A DNA stretch of 64,000 nucleotides from Paramecium tetraurelia (lineage: Eukaryota > Ciliophora > Oligohymenophorea > Peniculida > Parameciidae): contig NW_001799144.1 in NCBI RefSeq assembly GCF_000165425.1, positions 128,386-192,385 on the forward strand. Direction: 5' to 3'. The translations under genes and the position numbers were made by a program. The notes under the pieces are model-generated. The model was not told the DNA's origin, made no database searches, and saw only the letters and a program-made list of their open reading frames with translations. Shown here one piece after another: positions 1-11,155 of this stretch. How positions within the stretch are numbered: the first letter of the stretch is position 1; every line of letters begins with the position of its first letter.

Positions 1-447
1 ACTATTGATCCTTTAAACATTATGTAAATTTTATGCATTTTAAATTTTCATCCTTGTAAAATCCCCCCTATTTAAAAACCAAGTTTACGAAACCTACTTT
101 TTGATTTTTTGACCTTTTTTGATTTAAAATTCAAAAATAATTCGTTAACTTTTCAAAATTTTTAACCCTGTATATTTGGAAAAAAATTCAGTTGCATAGT
201 TTTTTTAGTTCTACAGAATTACGATCTAACCTAAAAAAGACATCAATCCGCAAAGAGCAATTAGGTTAAAATAAGACTGAATGTGCTAAAATAATTTTAA
301 TACAAATTACTATAAAAAATTCATTATTACAATTTTCTTTATGTTAAGCAAATTTAGCATTATTATTTTGTAATCGTTAAAGATTTGGTAAGGATTTTTC
401 AACCAAGTTAGTTTACTTTATTGTTTTAATTATATTTTTAAATCAGA
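1..447. other. Intergenic, no gene seen
   Basis: A+T-rich sequence with no frame that stays open and looks protein-like on either strand. It holds no C4A2/C3A3-type telomere repeat, so the left edge does not look like a chromosome end. It presumably carries the 5' region of the kinase gene that starts at 448. Confidence 0.6.
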
Positions 448-1736
448 ATGAATCGAGATATTATTTACACCTGCGATGTAAATAACACAAAAAATAATTT
501 TTCGCGAACTCTCTATTTGTATGATAAAAAGATAGTGATCAGCAGCACAAAATAGGATTAGACAACTAATGATGCTGTTCAGGAATAAAGGGGTAGATCT
601 ATTGACCTTAGTTCTTTTTCAACTACGATTAGTTGGATATTTAAGTATTTCACATAATCTAAATTATAGTAAAACAATAATTTAAGGGTTTTAAGTATCG
701 TATTATTGTCGTTTTTCGAGTGCTTAAAAGTCTTTAACTTACAGAGGCAAGGCAGAAGATATGAAGCAATTAAAGAAATTACTGGATTGTAAAGTGCTGT
801 ACACAGACTTCAATAATGATTATCTGTTTGTTAGTTCATTGCATTCAAAAGAGGATTCTGAAGTACTATTTTTAGAAGTATAATGATTAGATATAAAAAT
901 ATGTTCAAAAAGCCACAAGTCAAGAAAAATTGGTAAAAAAGGTGAATTTAAAGATGAATTAATAAGTAAGCTTTTAATAATTATTTAAGTCGAAATTGGA
1001 AAAGGAGGTTAATATACTTTTTGAATTAAAATAATAAAAACATAAAAGTATTCTTGAAATAGAGGAAATTTATAAAGAATCAAATGAAATCATATTTATA
1101 ATGAAGTATTGTGAGGGGGGAACCCTATATAATTACATACTAAATAGAAAATACTAAATTGAATAATCAGAGATAAAATGTATCATGAAGAGGTTATTGA
1201 AAGGGGTGAAACACTTACATAAGTTAGGAATTATTCACAGGGATCTAAAGCTGGATAATATTGTTTTGGAAAAGGAAAATGATATAAAGTCTGTAAAAAT
1301 CATCGATTTTGGATTTGCTGTAGAATTTGGTTATTAAAACATAATGAGATGTGGTACTCCTGGGTACATGGCTCCAGAGATTTTAAATTAATAAGATTAC
1401 AATGAATTAGTTGATATTTATAGTTTAGGAAGTGTGTTTCATGCTTTATCGTCAGGATAAAAGTTGTACCCAGAATATAGAGATAAAAATCATTTAGTTT
1501 TCTTGAACAAATTAAATAAATATAAAATATCTTCTAAGATTATAGACACTGAATAAAGATAGCTCCTACTTTTGATGATCGGACACAGGAAACATCGACC
1601 TTCAGCTTCTTTTTGTTTAAAGCATTAGTTTTTCAGATAGAGGTCTGAAATTCCTCATCCAATAGAAACCTAACTAAAACTTTTGAACTTTCCAACTCTA
1701 AAAAATCCTTTTAGAAATTAAACTGGAAAGTATTGA
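448..1736 (+). CDS. Protein kinase with PH-like N-terminal region
   Basis: Spliced product of 411 residues; introns at 645-669 (25 nt) and 863-890 (28 nt) restore one frame. The first ~130 residues resemble the PH-like region that precedes the kinase domain in a large ciliate kinase family. The kinase domain has the ATP-anchoring Lys (EKLVKKVNL), an alpha-C Glu (KLEKEVNIL), the catalytic loop [14 protein letters not shown] and MAPE, so the phosphotransfer residues are present. The glycine-rich loop is degenerate, with almost no glycine. It would phosphorylate Ser/Thr; the substrate is unknown. The frame stops at TGA 1734-1736, but coding-like remnants continue downstream, so the tail may have been lost recently. 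Family assignment is firm; activity is not. Confidence 0.8.
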
Positions 1737-2535
1737 CAATTTGAATCGTTAATAACATAATCAAATGATTCATAAATGATTTTCTTAATAATTATATTTT
1801 ATAACCATAAATTATATGGAATAATCCTGTATTATTCAACAGTAAATTCTTAATCCAAATGGGATTTTTAATAGACCTACTTCAATACACATCTTATTTT
1901 GAAACAATTGATTTACAGAAAGAGAAAGTTTTATTAAATCTAAATTTAGATCACCCTTTTAGACTTTTTCTGATGTTCCTTTCTTTAATATGGTTAATAG
2001 AGATTTTGTCCATTTAGATTCGGTTTTCACATAATATATATCGTAATCACATGCAAGTGTGATATTTGAGGAACTATCTAGATTCAATCAATTCTGATTC
2101 TTATCAAAAACAATTTCTATTCTGATTTCATATCATTGTTTAATAACAAATTAAGAAATTAATATAATTATCAATTTTTGTTTTAAACTACAAGTAGAAT
2201 TTAGATTAAAATTTTCAATTATAAACAATGAACATTTTACATTATTTTACATATATAATTAAACCTTGTGCACTCATAATTATAGAATGAAATATTATCT
2301 TTGTTAATTAAAGACCAATATCTATCTTTTATTCTACTTCATCAAATCATCTAGTGATGTTACTAGGAATACATCAAACAGTATAGAATAGTAATCATTT
2401 ATAAATAAAAATTTATTTAGAGAAATGAAATATTTGAATATATTGGGACTCTACTGTTAGATTATCTATTTTTAGGTTGAAGGATATTTGAAAATATTAT
2501 TCTAAAATATTATATTAATTATATATATATAATTT
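1737..2535. other. Remnant of a kinase C-terminal tail, then spacer
   Basis: After the kinase stop the same frame is open for about 80 more codons. Around 1920-2090 another frame reads as plausible protein rich in Phe, Ser and Asn, broken by TGA codons. This resembles the low-complexity tail many ciliate kinases carry, now degenerate. From about 2100 to 2535 the sequence is A+T-rich with nothing I can support. Confidence 0.35.
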
Positions 2536-5235
2536 ATGGGATCTAAATTGAGTATTGATAAACATGTTTCAAATTTGGAGGACATTTTGGAACTTAATAC
2601 AAAATTATTGGAGAAGATTAAATTCGATAGTAACATTCCTGAAAGCATAACCTAACACTTAAAAGTATATATATTTTCAAAATTATCAGATTTGGAAATT
2701 TTAAGAGGAAAAGCACCCATTAAAGAAAGTTAGATCTGAACCCATCAATTTAAGTGCCATCTAAACAAGCGGTTTTAATTTTCTTTCAACCGAATGCTAT
2801 CTCGTATTGTTGATATACAAAAAGGCTTAAGAAGGTATAATATTGAATAATTAATATAGAGTACAATCAATTTACAAACTTTCCCCATCAAATGTGGGGC
2901 GTCGTTGAATCCTATTCTAATTTAACTCCCAGGGGATTAGAAGAACCAGTGGCAGCATCAGAAAGTCATCTTGAATCATTTTTATTACCCCAAAGATAAT
3001 AAAACCCATCAACATCAAATATTTACGAGTACATGATTTTTGTATGGAATGGAAAAACAGCAAATCCCTTAATTAAAGCATCAGCCTTATCAAATGCTTT
3101 TGAATTGGAAAACTTATTAAATAGAGGAAAGGATCCATTACTTGAAATCCTCTTTAGTGGTGGCATAATTAAAAATAAAAAGTTGTCCAAAGGATCCATC
3201 CTGACATTACAAAGTAGTGCCTAAACTTCATCAACGACCAACATTGAAACAGAAAATTAAGTTAGAGAAACAGTGTATTTGTTTAACTTCCTGTTTCCAA
3301 TCCCTGAAAAGAAGAAAGAATTCCTCCAAATTGGCAGATTTTCTAGCAAAAAAATAAAATACATAGGCATATGCTTAATAATTTATTCATGTTGATTTGA
3401 AAGATGAACAAATTTAAAATTCAAAACACCCAACAAAGTTAATTCAAAAACCTAAATTGAATCTCAGAGAATCATTGACTAGTAGAGATGCCTAACCAAA
3501 AGATCCATTCAAGGAATTAGCATTTCCTAGAAGAAATTCAAATGAAGTTAACAATAAAATACATGAGATTTCAGATGAAGATTCTCCTTCTATGTCTAAA
3601 GAAAGCCCAAAACCAATATCCAGCCGTTCCAGAGAAAATAACAGGTATGAAGACATAAGTCCATAACAATAACCAGTCACTAATACTAATAATGCATTCT
3701 AATTTAATTTACCTGCGCAAATAAAAAGCAAAGTTCCTGCACTTAATATTCCTAAACTAGATTTGAATTGCAAAACTCATTCCCAAGAAGTCAGCATTGG
3801 AGTACCATTGGTAGAAGGCGTTGAGTGCAATGAAAATGAAAAAGTCAAACCAATGAAATTACCACTAGCAAGTCTGAAATTATAACGAGATGATACGACT
3901 TATTAGGATATTGAATAAGAGGATTCAAATGGATTCAATTTTGATATCAGAGATACAGATAGGAAAAAGTTAAAAATTTAACATTTTGCAGAGCAATGCT
4001 CATCTGTAATTCCTAATTTCCTTTATGTTGGAGGTGAATAAATAGCTTATAATAAGGAGGTCTTAAAATAAATTGGAGTCACTCATGTAGTCAATTGTGC
4101 TGGAGATGTATGTAAAAATAAGTTCCCCGATGATTTCTTTTATTAGACTTATTATCTTAAAGATTCAAAGACAGAAAATATTGAATGTATATTCTATGAA
4201 GTTATTGCCATCATTGAAAATGCCAAAAAGAATAATGGAAAAGTGTTGATTCATTGTGTCTAAGGCGTATCAAGATCTGTGTCACTTTGCATAGCTTATT
4301 TAATCATATCTTAATAAATTACCTATTCTCAAGCATTTGATATTATTAAGAAAAACAGGGGTGTAGCATCCCCTAATATGGGATTTACAGTCTAATTGTT
4401 GTTATTTTAAAAGAGATTATAAGCTTCGTATGATAGTATACCTATCGCTCCAAGAGTGTTTGCAGTTGGCAGAGGAGGTGAGTGGACCTTAAAGTATTGT
4501 ATGTAGAATGCTTATGGATTAATTATATTCTGGTAAGGTTTTAAGAACATTTGATAGCAGAGGTGTTTTTCTAGTACTTTCAGAACATGATTTGTATTTA
4601 TGGATTGGTCCAGAATGCAACAAATCAGAGAAGTATTTCATATTTTATAAATAGATTCATTCAATATGCCCTTGATTATACTAAATTTTTGAAGTAATTT
4701 GAAAAGGCCCCAAATATATAACCTATATTGATGGATGCTGAAAAATGAATTCAGGAGATGTTTTGGGGTTTATGGGGAATCGTTGGTAAACCTGCGATTA
4801 TTTGTTAAAAAATAAGAGAATGGGATTAATGGTATGAAGAAGTTGATGAGAAATGAATTTAATAAGGAGAAAGAATTCCAATGTTTAATTGTATAGTTCA
4901 GGACAGAGTTGAGGAAGCTCATGTTGAGAAAAAAGGCATTTTACATCTATCCGAATTCAGATGATTTCCTATTGATGTTTGATTTAGAGGGATCTTGATC
5001 AATCTCAATTGTTCATCTTAATAAAAGAAATTAATAAATCAGTCCTACAGGTTTTATGTGTGGAGAGGATTAGATTGGGGTAGGAAATGATGATGTAATA
5101 TCAATTCATTATATTAGGATGAGTAATATTTTGTTCATGAAATTATAAGCAAAAACTATCAATATATTAGTGAAAGAAACATTTATGTATTCTAAGAGGT
5201 AACTATAGAAATTATAATAAATACTAGGAACCCAA
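2536..5235 (+). pseudogene. Dual-specificity phosphatase-gelsolin fusion, decayed
   Basis: Introns at 2665-2689, 2835-2859 and 4633-4654. Order: a leader, a gelsolin-like repeat (around 2760-3340), a long Ser/Asn-rich linker, a dual-specificity phosphatase domain (3990-4430) with HCVQGVSRS (Cys-x5-Arg active site), then further gelsolin-like segments. The layout matches known gelsolin-phosphatase fusions of protists, which would couple dephosphorylation to actin binding. The frame is offset by one base near the A7 run at 3348-3354 and again near 4478-4490. TGA closes the frame at 4746-4748, yet gelsolin-like peptides (EMFWGLWG, then YPNSDDF) continue to about 5200 in shifting frames with more TGAs. 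I read it as a host gene losing function from its 3' end, though two of the offsets could be sequence errors. Confidence 0.7.
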
Positions 5236-5468
5236 TGATGAAAGTGATGTATTCCTTGACTGCTTTTCATGACTTTAATTCAATATTATGCAATTTTTCA
5301 TTATTTTTTATTTCTTCTATATTTTCTATAAAATCAATTTTGTAGCATATTTCATTATAAGGATGTAGAAAAATATAAGTGCTATTATATCTTTGTTACT
5401 TAAGTTATATTATATTAAATAAAAGTTTATTATTGACATGTTATATATTTTCATTATCATAAATATCA

Positions 5469-7445
5469 TCACCATTAACTTATTTCTGCCTACCATTTTT
5501 GTATAAATTCATTTTAACTGCTTATATCCAAGACATTTTATCTATAGATCTCTAATCCTTTATTTGGCTTTACAGTAAAGTAATTTAAATGTTTTAGATA
5601 TATATCTGATGATAGATATTGCAATATAGGTGTACATTGGAATTCTTAAAATAGTAAGTTGTGAAAATCTGGATTAAAATGAGGACTAATAAACAAAAAT
5701 AGGATGTTCACATGTGTTTAATTATAATACGAATCATATTAACATTTTTAGAGTAATTTTTCAAAATAAGAGACATTCTTATTTAGTAGTGCACCTAATT
5801 CTTTAATATTTATTTTATCCAATAAATATTTGTATAGGTTTATTAATCCAGTTGGTAATTCATTATTCGATATTAATAATTTGTATAGTTTTAAGAGCAC
5901 AAATTCAGATTTTATTTCAAAATCAATATCATGAAAGCAATCAATATATTATTAAACAACTTCTAATTGATATTCATGCTAACTCAAAAATTAGGAAAGC
6001 CCTGTATATAAACTGGCCTCAAAGACTAATTCTTTTTCATCTTTTAAGTGAAATTCGATTTTGAGTTGTTGTCTGATCAATTCTAAAAGCTAATACTTTT
6101 CATTATTTTCTTTTATAGATGTTCTTTTATTCGCTTCATTTTTAAATTGTTCTTAAAAGATATTTCTTAGAATATTCAACAAACTCCATTTATGGACTTT
6201 TCTTTACTTTCTTGAAATAATCTGTTTTGCTAGATATCTTATATCAAAGATCAATGAAACGATCTATTTCAGACAGATTACTATATCCTGACCAGAAAAA
6301 ATGGCCAAATTAAATGAATCGAATAGTGGTGCAAGGACAGATTAAAAAGGGACTATTTCATAAATTTAGATATCTTGATTAATTTCTGGTTTCTTGATAT
6401 CCAATATTAATGGTTCGTGTATTAATTTGCAACTAAATCTTGATTAATAGAGATAGAATATGGCTATTTTTAAGTTTGAGTTCTTAACTTTTGATAATTC
6501 ACTAATGATTATATTACATTAAGAATCAAGTAGATAGTTGAAATAATAGAATATAATTGAGAGTAGAAAATCTGAAAACTCTTATGAAATGAAGTTAATT
6601 TGTTGTAATTCTTGAAATTATTAAAGCAAAATGATGGATTTAAGTTTGCAATCAATGTTTACAACTGATTGTTGCTCGATTATGTATTTAGAATTGGATT
6701 GGGATAGAATATTCCTAATTCTTAAGAGGTCTAAGGCTTTTGAATAAGGAATATGATGCTACAATTAATTAACCATCTAAGGCAAGTCAACATAGAGATT
6801 TTCAACTTCTTTGGTTTCCTTTAAATTGTAGATTGGATTCCAGCAATTGGGAACGATCTTAGTCCAATATGAATAAAGCAGATCAAATGAAAATAGGGAT
6901 ACTGAAATGTTAGTTGATTTTCCAACGGAGATTAGGTAATCGCTGAGATTGATGGATTCCAATTGGAGAACATTTTGGGGTTTGATAACTTTTTCAATTT
7001 TTTAGAGTGCTACTTTGACACTACTCATTTCTGGGGATTTGATTAGTTCTTGAATTTAGGATATTGTGATTTAGTCTTCATCAATAAGTTTGCTAAAAAT
7101 TTCTGTATTTTTGGTAATGTTTTAGTTAATTTCTAGTTGCATTTGCTTTTATTGTTTAATTTGGTAGATGTCACCAGATTCAAACATTTTGCATAAATTA
7201 TCTCCCAAGGATTCTCTGATTTATTTTTGTAATTCCAAGACTTATTCTTGATTCATTTCTTTGATTGCTTTAAGATTTTCTTCTTCGATTTATTAATATT
7301 CTTTTTCACTTAAGCCATGAAATTGGGCACGATTGGGTTGAGGTGGGAGATCAACTTTGAATGTTTAAGGGAAGGAGAGTTGTTCATCTGATTATGGGAT
7401 GTCCTTTTTTAACTTCATACGCTGAGCAAAGAGTGATTATTTCAT
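5469..7445 (-). CDS. RPAP1-like RNA polymerase II-associated protein
   Basis: One uninterrupted frame of 658 residues. The N-terminal part has PPQPNRAQFHGLSEKEYQQI followed by an EENLKAIKEM-type helix ending in LGDNLCKMF. This resembles the RPAP1 N-terminal signature (Asn-Leu ... Met-Ser ... Leu-x-Pro). RPAP1 proteins link RNA polymerase II to assembly and import factors. The rest is helical, rich in Leu, Ile and Gln, and I recognise nothing further. Its start codon is 18 bp from that of the divergent adenylate kinase gene. The RPAP1 call rests on the N-terminal motif and is moderate; a different helical protein is possible. Confidence 0.5.
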
Positions 7446-7463
7446 TAAATTAATATATTGGAT

Positions 7464-8278
7464 ATGAAAAATCTCATGATAAGATATGCAGCTAGCGTTG
7501 CTAAGCCAGGATAATAATTCCTTGTTTTGTTCGGTGCACCAGGAGTAATAAAGTGAATTAATATGAAATTAGGTTGGTAAAGGAACATTTGCAAAGTTAT
7601 TGATCAACGATACTAAATTTAACCACATATCGACAGGAGATGAAATTCGTAAGATTTTGAAAGGCAATACATCCAAATCATTTGATCCAAAATTAATCGC
7701 TACAATTAAAGACATCGTAGCAAAGGGTGGTCTTGTGTCAGATGAGATTGTGATGAACATCTTGTAAGAAAAGTTAAAGGAGCCAGAGTCTGCAAAGGGA
7801 GTAATATTGGATGGATTCCCAAGAACATTAAGATAATTGGACTTGTATGAAAAGATTTTACCAACAAATGTGGTTGTTAATGTGACTTTAAGAGGAGATA
7901 TTTTGCTTGAAAAATTAGCTGCGTATTATTTAATAAAAATATGTAAGTCGTCGTACTTGTGTTGGTTGTGGAACAGCTTTCAATGTGTGTGACATCAATA
8001 GAGATGGTTATGTTATGGAGCCATTAAATCCAAAGAAGGAAGGAATCTGTGATGCTTGTGGTGGTAAATTAGTGGTTAGAGATGATGATAAGAAAGAAGT
8101 ACATAAATGAATTAACGCATAGGTTATTGAATAAAGAATGAAGGAATATGACGAAAAGACTCATCCCTTATTAGATAGATACAGAGCCATGGGTGTGGTT
8201 GTTGATTTTGAAGTCAAGAAAGGAAAGAAAGATTATCCAAGATTATGGGATTTGGTTAAATAAAAATTAAGAATTTGA
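7464..8278 (+). CDS. Adenylate kinase (AK2-like, zinc LID)
   Basis: 245 residues after removing introns 7545-7572, 7923-7947 and 8099-8122. It interconverts ATP + AMP and 2 ADP. Motifs in order: P-loop LFGAPGVGKGT, the AMP-binding STGDEIR, LDGFPRT, and a LID domain with two Cys pairs (CVGCG and CDACGG) as in zinc-binding adenylate kinases. The C-terminal helix region has HPLLDRYRA. The first residues (MKNLMIRYAASVAK) are basic and could be a short targeting peptide; the next Met is at residue 5. The second intron ends in AAG rather than TAG, but it restores the exact family sequence. The gene shares an 18-bp spacer with the divergent RPAP1-like gene. Confidence 0.95.
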
Positions 8279-8555
8279 AATAATTATATTTAGTACATCA
8301 TAATCTATTCAAAATCTTATTAGTGTTCTGGTCTATTCTGATTATGGTTGGCTGTCTTACTGTAATCTCCTTTCACTATTGGGTTCAAATTAGCATCATA
8401 CAAACTACTATTTGTTACATTTTTGGAACACACACTTATTCCCCTATTAGCGAGGCTACTTTAGTATTGTACAACCAATTCTGTGAAATATGCAAATAAA
8501 TATTTATTAAAATAAAATAATAGAAAAAGCAATAAACATCTTAGAATTGGTTACT
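8279..8555. other. Spacer between convergent genes
   Basis: Lies between the 3' ends of the adenylate kinase (+) and PX (-) genes. A minus-strand frame starting near 8539 with a hydrophobic stretch can be followed, but it cannot be closed in frame and would run antisense into adenylate kinase, so I do not call a gene here. Confidence 0.4.
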
Positions 8556-9529
8556 TCAAAAAGAGCTTTTTCTTTCTGGCAAATTCTCTTAACTTTCATA
8601 TAAAATTGATCTGGTGCAAATTTACTATTTTTATTGAACAGGCCCTACTCGAATGGCTTTACCTTCTAATTTAATTTTTGTAATAAAGTATTGCAAAGGT
8701 TCACTTTAGACTAACTCTTTAATGGCGAAAATGTCATTTAGATATTTCTAAAGTTATTCCTATCTTTCTTAGATGAAGAAAGGATTTTCATTCGTTTGAG
8801 ATATGATCTTTCTTTTCGGATAAACAGGCAATTCAACCTTCAAATTCTCTTTTTTTAGTAATTTATCATATTCTCTTAAATCACTATATCTTGATGTAAA
8901 TTAATAATTAGTAGTCTTTTTTGCGTCTGTTAATGTGATCGTATATAAAACTACATCTTATTGGATTTCATAATCATCAATGCTAAAATGATATCTCTAG
9001 ACATATCCATTAGTGTTTAAGCTAGATTTGCATTTAGATTTTAAATTCTTGGGTGTTTTAATTTCTTGTCTCTCCAAAAATGATCGCTTTAATTCATCCA
9101 TTTATAGCCAACAAACTTCTTTATCATATTCATCACTATGAGTTAACTAAATAGTTTCTTAATGTAATTGTTGTTGAGGTAACAATTCTTTAATTGATGA
9201 GAATTATTGCAACTATTTTATGTTTAATACTTCTTCTAAATAGTTCTATAATTCTTTTCCCTAGATAGAATTTATGTTATTACTCTCTACTTGATTCCTG
9301 CGACTGAATTTTTGGTTCTCCCAAATATCTTTCTACCAGGGAATTGAGGCAAATTTAAATGTAGTTTAAAGTTAGAATTCTTCTCTATGATTTTTTCATT
9401 CAATGCTTTCAAGTCAGAATATCGTTTACAAATCTTCCTGTGTCCATCTGAACAATAAACGTTGATCTAATAATATACTTTATCATCCATTGTTTGATAA
9501 TCATCTATGTTGACTGTGTATACTAACAT
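8556..9529 (-). CDS. Protein with two PX domains
   Basis: 316 residues with one 23-nt intron (9261-9283). Each half carries a phox-homology (PX) core: KICKRYSDLKALNEKI followed by LPQFPGRKIFG, and later TSRYSDLREYDKLL followed by LPVYPKRKI. The Arg-Tyr-Ser and the Pro-rich basic turn are the phosphoinositide-binding features of PX domains, so the protein probably docks on endosomal or other PI3P membranes. A Gln-rich helical linker joins the halves. Tandem PX domains with nothing else attached are unusual and may reflect an internal duplication. The last ~25 residues are in a less convincing frame. Confidence 0.8.
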
Positions 9530-9645
9530 TATAATAATAAATATGATTATCTAGGGAAAAAACTCAAATAATATAAATACAACTCATTATTTATTAAATT
9601 GTCTTCATGAAGATTTATTGTTTAATTTATCTTTAAAAAAACTAA

Positions 9646-9804
9646 ATGGGGTGTGCTGCTAGCAAATAATCCAAAAGCACATTAATTCATTAACTTGAGT
9701 CTTAACAAGTCTGTCACTCCTAAACTCATTCAAATTCAATCCAATTTAAAACAAACCTCCAACCTGACACTCCTGACTTTCTTCAGAACACCAAAAAGAA
9801 ATGA
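9646..9804 (+). CDS. 52-residue MGCAAS microprotein, probable lipid anchor
   Basis: A short frame starting MGCAASKQSKST and ending in NTKKK, then TGA. Gly2 followed by Cys3 and Ser6 fits an N-myristoylation plus palmitoylation signal, which would tether the peptide to a membrane. The rest is polar, rich in Gln, Ser and His. It sits in the spacer between the start of the PX gene and the end of a kinase gene, on the opposite strand to both, with no intron. I know of no family for it. Evidence is the motif and the placement; the frame is short enough to be chance. Confidence 0.45.
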
Positions 9805-9862
9805 CATAAACTAATTGACCAATTGAAAATATCATGAACATATATTTAATAATAATTTACAA

Positions 9863-11046
9863 TCATTTTGAAGTTTTCTCTAACTCACCACTGTTCGTCC
9901 TAGATAAGTGGGATGGCCTAGGATGAGCTTAGTAAACATAAATATTCCCTTTATCTTCTTTTAGATTCTGGGATTCACGGAGGACAGTAAAATAAGTATG
10001 ATTCAGCGCATCGTGCGAATTGATTCTCAAGACTGGATCTTTTTGAAGCATTTATTTGAGCAAATGCTTAGAATTCATTTCAAAAATGTACCAGAGCTTG
10101 AGGTGAATACCCATTGATTTGATATTCAATCATGCAACGTCTATTTTTACTCATTATTGATTCGAGTGTATTTGCATCAAAACAACTAACTCCTCTATTC
10201 AATAACTTATAAAAAACCACTCCCAAACTGAATATGTCTCCTTTAGATGTGTATAGCGATTGCTCTCGAAATGATTCAGGTGGCAAATAACCAGGAGTAC
10301 CACAGTTGCAAGACATTTGACTCTCATTAGAACTTAAACCAAAATCTAATATCTTAATCGTTTTATTTTAACATAAAATCATATGTTAAGGTTTAATATC
10401 TCGATGAATTATATTATTCTAATGTAAGTAATCAATGATTTATAGAGTTTATTTTAGAATCATTTAAATGTCTCGTTCTTCCAGTTTACTCTTTTTTTGC
10501 TAACACGTTATTTAAAACCTTACTTTCTATTTATTAATAATTGAGTCCAGAGATTGTCCAATGACTAATTCAGTAATTAACCCATAAGTGTCTTCGTTTA
10601 ATCGATATACATCATGTAACTTGATGATGCCTTAATGATTTAACTTATGCAAAATAGCTACCTCAATTTCAATATTCTTTAAATGAGACTCGTTACGCAA
10701 TTTAATTTTCTTTAAAGCATACTCTTTGCCATCCCTCAAACTAGTCACCTTCATTACCTGGTCATAGAAGAACTCATACTTCTGAAAATGTGCCTTTTCC
10801 CAATAAATCACCAACGAAATAGTCCTGTCTAAATGTTCCATATGAAATTTTGCACCCAATCAATATCCTAAAATGGGACAGCTCACTCTCATTTCCATAG
10901 TAATAATTGGTAAGATCTCCCTACCTCAATCCAAAAGCGATTTCTCGGCCCTCCTCGTATAGCCAATAGATAGTTTAATCTATGCTTAATGGAACTTAAA
11001 TTTAATCTAGGCTATTAATAGATGCTATCTCAATTCGTTTCCTCAT
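9863..11046 (-). CDS. Protein kinase with altered catalytic loop
   Basis: 370 residues with introns 10067-10091, 10500-10523 and 10758-10779. It has the same build as the kinase at 448: a PH-like N-terminal region, then the kinase domain. G-loop LLGKGTFSEV, ATP Lys in YALKKIKL, alpha-C Glu in IEIEVAIL, catalytic loop HRDIKPQHM, LDFGLS and LPPE are seen. In the catalytic loop the metal-binding Asn (usually HRDxKPxN) is His. The Asp of the loop and of DFG remain, so it could be weakly active or a pseudokinase. The C-terminal lobe ends QKDPVLRINSHDAL, then a short polar tail. The stop lies just beyond the microprotein gene on the other strand. Confidence 0.85.
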
Positions 11047-11155
11047 CACAGAAATACGAAATTATGTAGTTCGGGTGTGTGTAATAAATGTAAATTACGG
11101 CTCGACATCATCCTCTCCATTAACAATTTCTTCCATAATTTTTATATATAATAAA

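Noticed and set aside
8161-8539. Minus-strand small gene starting with a hydrophobic segment between PX and adenylate kinase
   Set aside because: Even with a plausible 26-nt intron it does not close in frame and runs antisense into adenylate kinase.
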